Source: an uncultured Microbacteriaceae bacterium
Lineage (GTDB): Bacteria > Actinomycetota > Actinomycetes > Actinomycetales > Microbacteriaceae
Assembly (NCBI GenBank): GCA_943914115.1
Contig: CALUAU010000016.1
Span: 1-21,318 of the forward strand
DNA: 21,318 nt
Reading direction: 5' to 3'
The notes under the pieces are model-generated. The model worked only from the letters and a program-made list of their open reading frames with translations, searched no databases and was not told the origin of the DNA. Every line of letters begins with the position of its first letter. The first letter of the stretch is position 1. Shown piece after piece: positions 13,453 through 20,224 of this stretch. A program made the translations under genes and the position numbers.

Positions 13453-14723
13453 TTGTCGTCCTTTCGCCGCGGGGATTCTGATTGGCTCGTTTGTGCGGCG
13501 CCAATGGGGATGCGTGCGCTCAGCGCCGTTCCCCGGCCCGGTTCGCTACTGATATCGAGGGTGCCACCAAGCTGCTGCACGCGCTGCTGCATGAACCGCA
13601 GCCCGTAGCTTGCGGTTCCGGATGCATCCGGGTCATGTTGTCGCCAGGCAGCGAGATCAAAACCGCGGCCATCGTCGATCACATCGAGGATGATCGAATC
13701 GCCATCGTCAATCAGGCTCACCACCACGCGGGATGCTTCGGCGTGGGCGCGCACATTTGCCAGCGCCGATTGGGTGATGCGCAACAGCGCCACCTCGACC
13801 TCAGCGGGAAGCGGCGGTAGCGAACTGGCAATATGCGCCTCGGTGGCCACACCCGCCTCGTCTCGGGTGCGTTCCAGCATCCCCTGTAACGCCGCCGCGA
13901 AAGCCCCCGCCTCAAGCTCGGCGGGCGTGAGCGCGTCGAGCACGCGCCGCACATCCACGAGGCTCTCACGCGCGAGCGTCTCAACCTGCCCGAGGGTGCG
14001 TTTCGCCGCCGCATCCGAGGTGTGTTGCTGCCCCGAGTTCGCGAGCATCGTGATCGATGAGAGCGATTGCGCGATTGTGTCGTGAATATCGCGCGCGATG
14101 CGTGTGCGTTCATCCACGGCACCGGCCTGCCGCTGCGCAATCGCCAAATCTTCTTGCAGGGCGCCCAGATCACGCTGGGCTTTAGTGAGCGAGGTCACCA
14201 GGCGTTCACGCTCGGCGGCGTCTCGCAGCAGCTGCAGATAGCCGCGCGAAACCCCGAAAGCGAACACGCCACCCACGAGCGGCCCGATGATGTAAGCGTA
14301 GCTCGTGGCACCGTGATGCAGTAGCGGCGCCGACACCACCGCAATAAACACGAGCACCGAATACCCGAGCCCCCACCACAGCGGCAGCAGATGACCCGCA
14401 AGCAGCCATAGCAAAAACGCCAGCCACACAAATTCGGGTGAAATCACGATCGCCCCGAGCCACAGCACCCCGAAACCGACCAGCCACCACACCCCGGCTC
14501 TGCGCAGCGATGTCAGTCGCTGTAGCAGCTGCATCCCAAAAAAATTCCAGGCCGGGATGAGAACGGCCGGCACGACCGCCAGCGCCACCGGCAACCCGTC
14601 GCGCACCGAACGGTACACCGCGATTGCGCTGAGCAACACCGCCATCACGTGCTGGCCAATCAGCATCGCGCTCACCGTGCGGCGGCTTACCGCCGATTGC
14701 ACCAAACCGGCCGATTCACTCAC
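13449..14723 (-). CDS. Sensor histidine kinase (NarL-type partner, HisKA_3)
   Basis: A membrane kinase of about 424 aa. The start is placed at GTG 14723-14721 (MSESAGLVQSAV), which overlaps the MMPL stop by 8 bp; ATG 14762 would add 13 residues and also abuts a GGAAG. The N-terminal half has about five to six membrane helices with short loops, so there is no large extracellular sensor domain; it may sense the membrane or an exported compound. The dimerisation/phosphoacceptor motif IARDIHDTIAQSLSSI gives H214. The ATPase domain follows with the N-box region ITQSALANVRAHAEASRV, DVIDDGRGFDL and YGLRFMQQRVQQLGG. It belongs to the HisKA_3/HATPase family that pairs with NarL-type regulators, in agreement with the next gene. 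Confidence 0.92.
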   Translation of the reverse strand: MSESAGLVQSAVSRRTVSAMLIGQHVMAVLLSAIAVYRSVRDGLPVALAVVPAVLIPAWNFFGMQLLQRLTSLRRAGVWWLVGFGVLWLGAIVISPEFVWLAFLLWLLAGHLLPLWWGLGYSVLVFIAVVSAPLLHHGATSYAYIIGPLVGGVFAFGVSRGYLQLLRDAAERERLVTSLTKAQRDLGALQEDLAIAQRQAGAVDERTRIARDIHDTIAQSLSSITMLANSGQQHTSDAAAKRTLGQVETLARESLVDVRRVLDALTPAELEAGAFAAALQGMLERTRDEAGVATEAHIASSLPPLPAEVEVALLRITQSALANVRAHAEASRVVVSLIDDGDSIILDVIDDGRGFDLAAWRQHDPDASGTASYGLRFMQQRVQQLGGTLDISSEPGRGTALSARIPIGAAQTSQSESPRRKDDK

Positions 14724-16830
14724 CAGCAACGACCAGTTCGCTGTTGACGCTCTGTGTTTCATCTTCCATCTTTTGCGGGGCCGGCTCGCCTGCCGACACC
14801 GGGCTCGGTTTTCGTGGCCACCAGATTCGGTCGCCCAGCAGCGCGAACAGTGCGGGCACGATGACCGTTCGTACCACCAGCGTATCGACGATGACGCCAA
14901 CTCCAACAATGAGCCCCAGCTGGCCGAGCGTGACCAGCGGCAGCACGCCGAGTGCCGCGAACACGGCGGCAAGCACGATGCCGGCGCTGGTGATAACGCC
15001 GCCGGTGTGCGCGACCGCAGCCACCATCCCATCACGGGTACCGCGCGTGCGCGCCTCAGACTGCGCTCGATGCACCAGGAAGATGGTGTAGTCGATCCCG
15101 AGTGCCACCAAGAACAGGAAAGCCAGCAGCGGCACCTGCACATCGAGGGCGGGCTGGCCCAACAGCATCCGGCTCAGCCACGAACCCGCGCCGATCGCCG
15201 CCACCGAGCTGGCAATATTTACCGCGATCAGCAACATGGGTGCCAGCACCGAGCGGGTAAGCACCGCCATCACCAGCAGGCTCACGGCAATAATCATCGG
15301 CACCAGCAGCGCAAAATCACGCTGGTTACCGGCACGGGAGTCATAGTCGGTCGCGACCGCGCCACCAACCAGCACCTCACCCTGGGCCGCATGTGCGAGC
15401 GCACTGCGAAGCTGGGGAATTTGTTCGAGGCTTTCGGGGGAACTCGGCGAATACTCACTGGTCACGCTGATGCGGGTGAGGGCACCATCAGCGCCGGTAC
15501 CGCTCGGGTGGGCCCGCAACACGCCCGGCACATCGGCCGCTGCCGCCACGACGGCATCGGTGTCGCGGGTTTGCACCACCACCTGAATCGGCTGGGATTC
15601 TCCCGCCGGGAAGTGTTCGCTGAGCACTTCGAGCCCGGTCGCTGAGTCGGATTGCACCCGGAACTTGGCCAGCTGGTCGAGCCCCACCGAGGTGCCAATG
15701 AGCCCCGTCGCGAGCACTGCTAGCAGTGCCAGCCCCGAAACCAAGCTCGCTGCGGCGCGACGCGACACTGTGGTTGCCACCCGCTGCCAGATATTGACTC
15801 GGGCGGGCTCGCGGTCGGGGCGCGGAATAGCCGGCCAGAACACTCCTCGTCCGCACACCGCGAGCGCCGGCGGCAGCACCAGCAGTACGGCGGCTGCCGC
15901 GATGAGCAGGCCCGCAGCTGCCGCCACTCCGAGACCGCGGGTGCCGGGGATCACCGCGAACACCAGGGTGAGAAGTGACAGCACAACGGTGAGGTTCGAT
16001 GCCACGATCGCGCCGAGGGATGCTCGCCAGGCGGTCGCGAGCGCCACACGATGGTCGGGTTCGTGTCGCAGCTGGTCGCGGTATCGCGAGATCAGCAGCA
16101 GAGCGTAGTTGGTGCCGGCTCCGAACACGAGCACGCTAATGATGCCGGTGTCAAAACCCAAGCCAAGCCAGTCGGCAAGTGCCGCGGTAACACGCCCGGC
16201 AAGGCCGTCGGCGATCGCCACGACTGCCAGTGGCACCAGCCAGAGAACCGGCGACCGGTAGGTGACGATGAGCAGTGCCGCAACGATTCCGACGGTGACC
16301 AGCAGAAGGGTGAGATCGGCGCCGTCGAAGGATGCGGCAATATCGGCGCCGAAGGCGGGGCCACCGGTGACATACAGTTTTATTCCGGGCACGGCCGAGT
16401 CGGCGAGTGTCTGACGCAGTGCTGAAATCTCCTCTGCCGTGTCAGAGTTTGACTCACCGGTGGTAATCGCCTGCACCATGAGGGCGGCTCGCTCGTCTTC
16501 GCTGACGATTGGCCCGCGGGGCGCGTCGAGGTTTTGGGCGGGAGACAGGGCTGCCAGTCGATCGAGGTCGGTGGCGGTGAGTTGCTGCCGGTCGTCGCGC
16601 TCGGCGACGATCAGCACCGACTGGGTGTCGGCATCGCGGAATGTCGCCAGCAGTTCAGCGGCGCGGGTCGATTCGGCGTTATGGGCGGCGTGATCGGCTC
16701 GAGCCGCTGCCGGAGCGGATGCGAACAGTGCGAAAAGTAGTGCGATCATGAGCACCAGCGAGCCGAGTGCAATCCAAGCACCACGGCGGCTGAGCGCATG
16801 GCGGGCCAGTGTGACGACAGTTGTTTGCAT
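14716..16830 (-). CDS. MMPL/RND-family membrane transporter
   Basis: A 704-aa integral membrane protein made of two repeats. Each has one helix, a large extracytoplasmic domain and five further helices. The first helix is at about residues 16-37 (RGAWIALGSLVLMIALLFAL) and the first outer domain spans about 38-165. Helices cluster at 170-335, the second-half lead helix is near 355-380, the second outer domain runs to about 505, and the last helices end near 670. Typical MMPL segments are FGAGTNYALLLISRYRDQLR in the first half and VALGIDYTIFLVHRAQSEAR in the second. Actinobacterial members export lipids, or drugs and peptides, using the proton gradient. The substrate here is unknown. First gene of an operon with a kinase and regulator; start ATG 16830-16828. 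Confidence 0.93.
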   Translation of the reverse strand: MQTTVVTLARHALSRRGAWIALGSLVLMIALLFALFASAPAAARADHAAHNAESTRAAELLATFRDADTQSVLIVAERDDRQQLTATDLDRLAALSPAQNLDAPRGPIVSEDERAALMVQAITTGESNSDTAEEISALRQTLADSAVPGIKLYVTGGPAFGADIAASFDGADLTLLLVTVGIVAALLIVTYRSPVLWLVPLAVVAIADGLAGRVTAALADWLGLGFDTGIISVLVFGAGTNYALLLISRYRDQLRHEPDHRVALATAWRASLGAIVASNLTVVLSLLTLVFAVIPGTRGLGVAAAAGLLIAAAAVLLVLPPALAVCGRGVFWPAIPRPDREPARVNIWQRVATTVSRRAAASLVSGLALLAVLATGLIGTSVGLDQLAKFRVQSDSATGLEVLSEHFPAGESQPIQVVVQTRDTDAVVAAAADVPGVLRAHPSGTGADGALTRISVTSEYSPSSPESLEQIPQLRSALAHAAQGEVLVGGAVATDYDSRAGNQRDFALLVPMIIAVSLLVMAVLTRSVLAPMLLIAVNIASSVAAIGAGSWLSRMLLGQPALDVQVPLLAFLFLVALGIDYTIFLVHRAQSEARTRGTRDGMVAAVAHTGGVITSAGIVLAAVFAALGVLPLVTLGQLGLIVGVGVIVDTLVVRTVIVPALFALLGDRIWWPRKPSPVSAGEPAPQKMEDETQSVNSELVVAGE

Positions 16831-16873
16831 GGTTCAAGCTCAGCAATTGCCGCGTCGAAACTCATCGCCAGCG

Positions 16874-16895
16874 CGGTTGAACGAAAATTCAACCG
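16874..16895. promoter_or_regulatory. Perfect 8+6+8 palindrome upstream of the MMPL operon
   Basis: CGGTTGAA (16874-16881) and its exact complement TTCAACCG (16888-16895) flank CGAAAA. It sits 44 bp before the MMPL start, in the 197-bp gap between the divergent MMPL and Nudix genes. The size suits an operator for a dimeric regulator, either the operon's own NarL-type protein or a TetR-type repressor encoded elsewhere. The second half-site matches a TTGAAT-like hexamer, so it may overlap a promoter. Confidence 0.6.
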
Positions 16896-16945
16896 TTCTA
16901 TTGGTGTGCCGGTGACGAAGTTCGGCGCTGTGCTAACGCGCTGAA

Positions 16946-16973
16946 TTGGTGTCTCGGGTGAAGCACCTAGGCT
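16946..16973 (+). promoter_or_regulatory. Promoter candidate for the Nudix-NYN gene
   Basis: TTGGTG at 16946-16951 and TAGGCT at 16968-16973 are spaced by 16 bp and fit a housekeeping actinobacterial promoter. The gene start at 17028 lies about 55 bp downstream, with AGAAAGCGAGGAG in between as ribosome-binding site. Confidence 0.5.
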
Positions 16974-17027
16974 GAGGCGTGAAGGTTCGCGGCGGGTGTT
17001 TCGGTCGGCACCAGAAAGCGAGGAGTG

Positions 17028-17945
17028 ATGGAGCAGCCACGCACTATCGACCCACAGTCGGGCGATGCCTGGGTGTACGGCCCTCAAGGGAACCGGATGT
17101 GGGGACGTTACGGGGCAGCGGGTCTGGCGATTGTCGATCAGCAGCGCGGCATTCTGCTACAGCACCGCGCCAGCTGGAGCCACCATGGCGATACCTGGGG
17201 TATTCCTGGCGGGGCGCGTGATCGTGATGAAACGGCCATTGCAGCTGCACTTCGCGAAGCACACGAAGAACTCACCGTGCCGTCAGATGCGGCACACATC
17301 ATCGCGACCAGGGTGCTCGATCTGGGGTTCTGGTCGTACACCACTGCGGTCGCCGAAGCCCGCTACCCGTTTCAGCCGCAACTGAACGATGCCGAGTCGG
17401 CCGACGCGCGCTGGGTGCCGTTCGAGAAACTGTCTGATTTACCGCTGCATCCCGGTTTTGCCGCATCCCTCGCCGATCTTGATCGGGTGCTGCGCGCCCG
17501 GCCCGTTGTGGTGGTCGATCTGGCGAACCTTATGGGCACAGTTCCCGATGGCTGGTGGCGCGACCGCGCTGCAGCCGCCCGCACACTGATCGAACAGTTC
17601 GCCGTGCTCAGCCAATCGGGGGTACCGGCAGGGTTATTGGGGCTGCCACTTGATCGAGTTTGGCCGCAGTTTGTGATCGTGTTTGAGGGGGCGGCGAAGC
17701 CTGCCGTAGCCGATGCAGCTGACTCCCCAGCCGAGCTGGTATCCCTCCGCACCGCCAGCGGTTCGGGTGACGATGAGCTGGTCGCCACGGTCGAGCAGCT
17801 GCGCGAACAACACCCACAGCCATTGATTGCGCTTGCCACCGCCGACCGTGAGCTGCAGCAGCGGGCACAGGCCGACGCGATCGTTTCGTGCGCCGAGCTG
17901 CGCGCACTATTGTCGGCCACTCAGGGCCCCGCAACGAACGATTAG
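17028..17945 (+). CDS. Nudix hydrolase fused to a PIN/NYN-like nuclease domain
   Basis: A 305-aa protein. ATG 17028 follows AGAAAGCGAGGAG; an adjacent GTG at 17025 is a one-codon alternative. Residues 25-150 form a Nudix domain with the box G62-x5-E68-x7-R76-E77-x2-E80-E81. The usual final glycine is T83, but the metal-binding glutamates are kept. Residues 158-300 look like a PIN/NYN nuclease: VVVVDLANLMG (D164, N167), PDGWWRDRAAAAR (D174-D179), FVIVFEGAAKP, GSGDDELV (D248, D249) and ATADRELQQRA (D273). Such proteins hydrolyse nucleoside diphosphate-linked compounds (Nudix) and cleave RNA (NYN). The substrates here are unknown. The C-terminal assignment is by motif pattern only. galK follows 116 bp later with a weak hairpin in between. 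Confidence 0.8.
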   Translation: MEQPRTIDPQSGDAWVYGPQGNRMWGRYGAAGLAIVDQQRGILLQHRASWSHHGDTWGIPGGARDRDETAIAAALREAHEELTVPSDAAHIIATRVLDLGFWSYTTAVAEARYPFQPQLNDAESADARWVPFEKLSDLPLHPGFAASLADLDRVLRARPVVVVDLANLMGTVPDGWWRDRAAAARTLIEQFAVLSQSGVPAGLLGLPLDRVWPQFVIVFEGAAKPAVADAADSPAELVSLRTASGSGDDELVATVEQLREQHPQPLIALATADRELQQRAQADAIVSCAELRALLSATQGPATND

Positions 17946-17956
17946 GGCACTATTGG

Positions 17957-17979
17957 GGTGCCGGCTCCGCGCCAGCACC
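17957..17979 (+). terminator. Weak hairpin after the Nudix-NYN gene
   Basis: GGTGC (17957-17961) pairs with GCACC (17975-17979), with an inner GG/CC pair past one mismatch. GGTGTTCTCTC follows. It lies 11 bp after the stop and could end the transcript, but the stem is short and has no true T-run. Confidence 0.35.
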
Positions 17980-18061
17980 GGTGTTCTCTCGATGAACCGT
18001 TGCGCAGCGCCCGATACCATAGAGGCATCCGTAATTTTTCTCGTAGGAAATTGAGCAGCTG

Positions 18062-19252
18062 ATGCACCGCAATACGAGCGACGTTGTTCGCACAGGTTTC
18101 GCCGATGCGTTTGGGTTCAACCCCGCCGGAGTTTGGTCTGCCCCCGGTCGCATCAGCTTGATGGGTGACCACACCGACATTCAGGACGGCATCAGCTACG
18201 GGTTCGCCTATGGCGCCCGCTCAGCAGTGGCACTAGCGCCGCGCACCGACCGCCTCATCCGCATCCGCACCGACCTAGTTGACGAGGCAATCGATGTTGA
18301 GCTTGATGATATTGCCCCTCCCGCAGCTCACGCCTGGCGCGACTATCCGCTGGGGATGCTCTGGATCATCCGCAATTGGCTGCCCGACCACGTATTCGAC
18401 GATGACCGCCCGACACCGCAACTGACCGGGCTCGATATGTTCATCACCACCGATGTGCCCATCGGTGCCGGGCTCGCTTCGAGCGCGTCGCTGTGCGCCG
18501 CACTTTCCACCGGGCTCAACGAGCTGTGGAAGCTCGATCAGCCCCCGATGCGTCTGGCGCGCTTCGGTTACGAGGTTGAGAACGACTACATCGGCGCTTC
18601 ATCGGGGATGAGCGACCACGTCACGGTGCTGTTGGCCGAAGAGCACCGCGATGTGTTCTATGATGCTCGCGGCGATGACGCCACGGCTATCGATGTCAAC
18701 CCACTGTCGGCACACGGCTATGTGGGGATGATTGTTGAAAGTGGTGAGACACATCGCAACTGGGCTGGCCAGGTGAACGACCGCCACGCGGCCTGCCGCC
18801 GCGTTGCCGAACAGCTCGGCTACCAGACGCTGCGTGAAGTATCGCTCGAACAGTTGGATGCCGCGCGCGAACAACTTGCTGACGCCGACTATCGCCGCGC
18901 CCGTTACATCGTGACCGAGATTCAACGCGTGCTCGATTTCACACGCCTCAACCGCACTGAGGGGCTGCCCTCGGTGCTGCCGCTGTTTAACCAGTCGCAG
19001 CAGTCAATTCGTGACGACTTCCAGGTTTCGACCCAGCGCATCGACCTCATCTGCGAGGTCGCGGCAACCGTTGGCGCCCCGGCTGCTCGCATGACCGGTT
19101 CGGGGTTCGGCGGTGCCGTGTTCGTCATCATGGAAGAGTCGAACCGCGAACGATTCGAAACTACGCTGCGCGAGGCTTTCACCGAATACGGCTGGGATGG
19201 GCTGCGGATTTACCCGGCAGTGAAAACCGGTGCTGCCCGCCGCGACGCATAG
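18062..19252 (+). CDS. galK: Galactokinase-family GHMP kinase, divergent
   Basis: A 396-aa cytoplasmic kinase of the GHMP superfamily, of normal galactokinase length. The N-terminal signature is APGRISLMGDHTDIQDG (residues 27-43), where galactokinases usually have GRVNLIGEHTDYNxG, so the sugar-contact Glu is Asp (D36) and the Tyr is Ile. The ATP loop PIGAGLASSAS is at 133-143. The catalytic Asp D185 lies in IGASSGMSDHVTVL, where the near-invariant DQ reads DH. The third motif ARMTGSGFGGAVFVI is at about 342-356. It would phosphorylate galactose to galactose-1-phosphate in the Leloir pathway, but the changes leave room for another sugar. No galT or galE is nearby. Start ATG 18062 has only a weak, distant AGGAA upstream. 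Confidence 0.75.
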   Translation: MHRNTSDVVRTGFADAFGFNPAGVWSAPGRISLMGDHTDIQDGISYGFAYGARSAVALAPRTDRLIRIRTDLVDEAIDVELDDIAPPAAHAWRDYPLGMLWIIRNWLPDHVFDDDRPTPQLTGLDMFITTDVPIGAGLASSASLCAALSTGLNELWKLDQPPMRLARFGYEVENDYIGASSGMSDHVTVLLAEEHRDVFYDARGDDATAIDVNPLSAHGYVGMIVESGETHRNWAGQVNDRHAACRRVAEQLGYQTLREVSLEQLDAAREQLADADYRRARYIVTEIQRVLDFTRLNRTEGLPSVLPLFNQSQQSIRDDFQVSTQRIDLICEVAATVGAPAARMTGSGFGGAVFVIMEESNRERFETTLREAFTEYGWDGLRIYPAVKTGAARRDA

Positions 19253-19269
19253 CCTGTTTCAACAACACA

Positions 19270-19308
19270 AAACCGGGGTGCTCCACCGCAAGGGAAACAC
19301 CCCGGTTT
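19270..19308. terminator. Bidirectional terminator between galK and folD
   Basis: AAACCGGGGTG (19270-19280) pairs perfectly with CACCCCGGTTT (19298-19308) around a 17-nt loop. On the minus strand it is followed by TGTGTTGTTG and on the plus strand by CGTGCTTCGG. It lies 17 bp after galK and 13 bp beyond the folD stop, serving two convergent genes. Confidence 0.85.
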
Positions 19309-19321
19309 CGTGCTTCGGCGA

Positions 19322-20224
19322 CTAATTCGCTGACCGGTCGCGAGCGGCAAGCGCACGCTCAGCGGTTTCAACCACATTTGCCAGCAGCAGCGCTCGGGTC
19401 ATCGGGCCAACACCGCCGGGATTCGGCGAGACGTGGCCGGCAACATCCCACACTGCGGCGTCAACGTCACCGCGCACCTTTGCCTTGCCGGTTTCGGGGT
19501 CGGGGATGCGTGACACTCCCACATCGAGCACCGCGGCACCGGGCTTCACCATGTCGGTAGTCACCACACCGGGCGAGCCCGCCGCGGCGATGATCACATC
19601 GGCGGTGCGAGCGATCTCGGCCAGGTTGCGGGTGCCGGTGTGGGTGAGCGTGACAGTGGCGTTATAGCGACGGTGCGTCAGCAGCGGACCAATCGAGCGG
19701 CCCACGGTTACACCACGGCCAAGCACCACCACATGTTTACCGTCGAGCGAGATGCCGTTGCGTTCGAGCAGTTCGATACAGCCGCGCGGAGTACACGGCA
19801 ATGGCGTTTCGATGGGCGATTTGGCGTTGAGCACGAGCCGGCCAAGATTCATCGGATGCAAACCGTCTGCGTCTTTGGCGGGGTCGATGCGTTCAATCAG
19901 CGCGTCTTGGTCGAGATGCTTCGGCAGCGGCAGCTGCACGATATAGCCGGTGCAGCTGTCGTCGGCATTGAGGCGATCGAGCTCGGCCGCCACCTGCTCG
20001 AATGTTGCGTCGGCGGGCAGCTCAACACGAATTGAGGCGATGCCCACCTCTTCACAATCGCGATGTTTACCGCCCACATAGAGCTTAGATGCTGGGTCGT
20101 CACCAATCAGCACCGTGGCGAGGCCGGGAACAACGCCGCGTTCGTGCAGTGCCGCCACGCGCTGTTTCAGTTCAGCCTTAATCTGAGCTGCGGCGAGTTT
20201 GCCGTCGAGACGTTCTGCGCTCAC
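19322..20224 (-). CDS. folD: FolD bifunctional methylenetetrahydrofolate dehydrogenase/cyclohydrolase
   Basis: A 300-aa cytoplasmic enzyme that oxidises 5,10-methylene-THF to methenyl-THF with NADP and hydrolyses that to 10-formyl-THF. The catalytic Y49 and K53 are in SKLYVGGKHRDCEEVGI. Family blocks VQLPLPKHL, DADGLHPMNLGRL, the NADP-binding GRGVTVGRSIG and the C-terminal PGGVGPMTRALLLANVV are all present. The GRGVTVGR form is usual in actinobacteria, unlike GRSxIVG of E. coli. The start GTG 20224-20222 overlaps the glyA stop as GTGA, so translation is coupled. Following glyA, it uses the methylene-THF that serine hydroxymethyltransferase makes. Length is normal. Confidence 0.96.
   Translation of the reverse strand: MSAERLDGKLAAAQIKAELKQRVAALHERGVVPGLATVLIGDDPASKLYVGGKHRDCEEVGIASIRVELPADATFEQVAAELDRLNADDSCTGYIVQLPLPKHLDQDALIERIDPAKDADGLHPMNLGRLVLNAKSPIETPLPCTPRGCIELLERNGISLDGKHVVVLGRGVTVGRSIGPLLTHRRYNATVTLTHTGTRNLAEIARTADVIIAAAGSPGVVTTDMVKPGAAVLDVGVSRIPDPETGKAKVRGDVDAAVWDVAGHVSPNPGGVGPMTRALLLANVVETAERALAARDRSAN

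Noticed and set aside
14763..15143. N-terminal extension of the histidine kinase
   Set aside because: This part is out of frame within the 3' end of the MMPL gene and is Arg/Ser/Cys-rich; the kinase begins near the MMPL stop.
14557..15645. 362-aa plus-strand frame
   Set aside because: It is the antisense shadow of the MMPL and kinase genes, His/Arg/Gln-rich, with no recognisable motif.
19680..19730. Abnormal NADP motif in FolD (GRGVTVGR)
   Set aside because: It differs from E. coli, but I recall this form as common in actinobacterial FolD.
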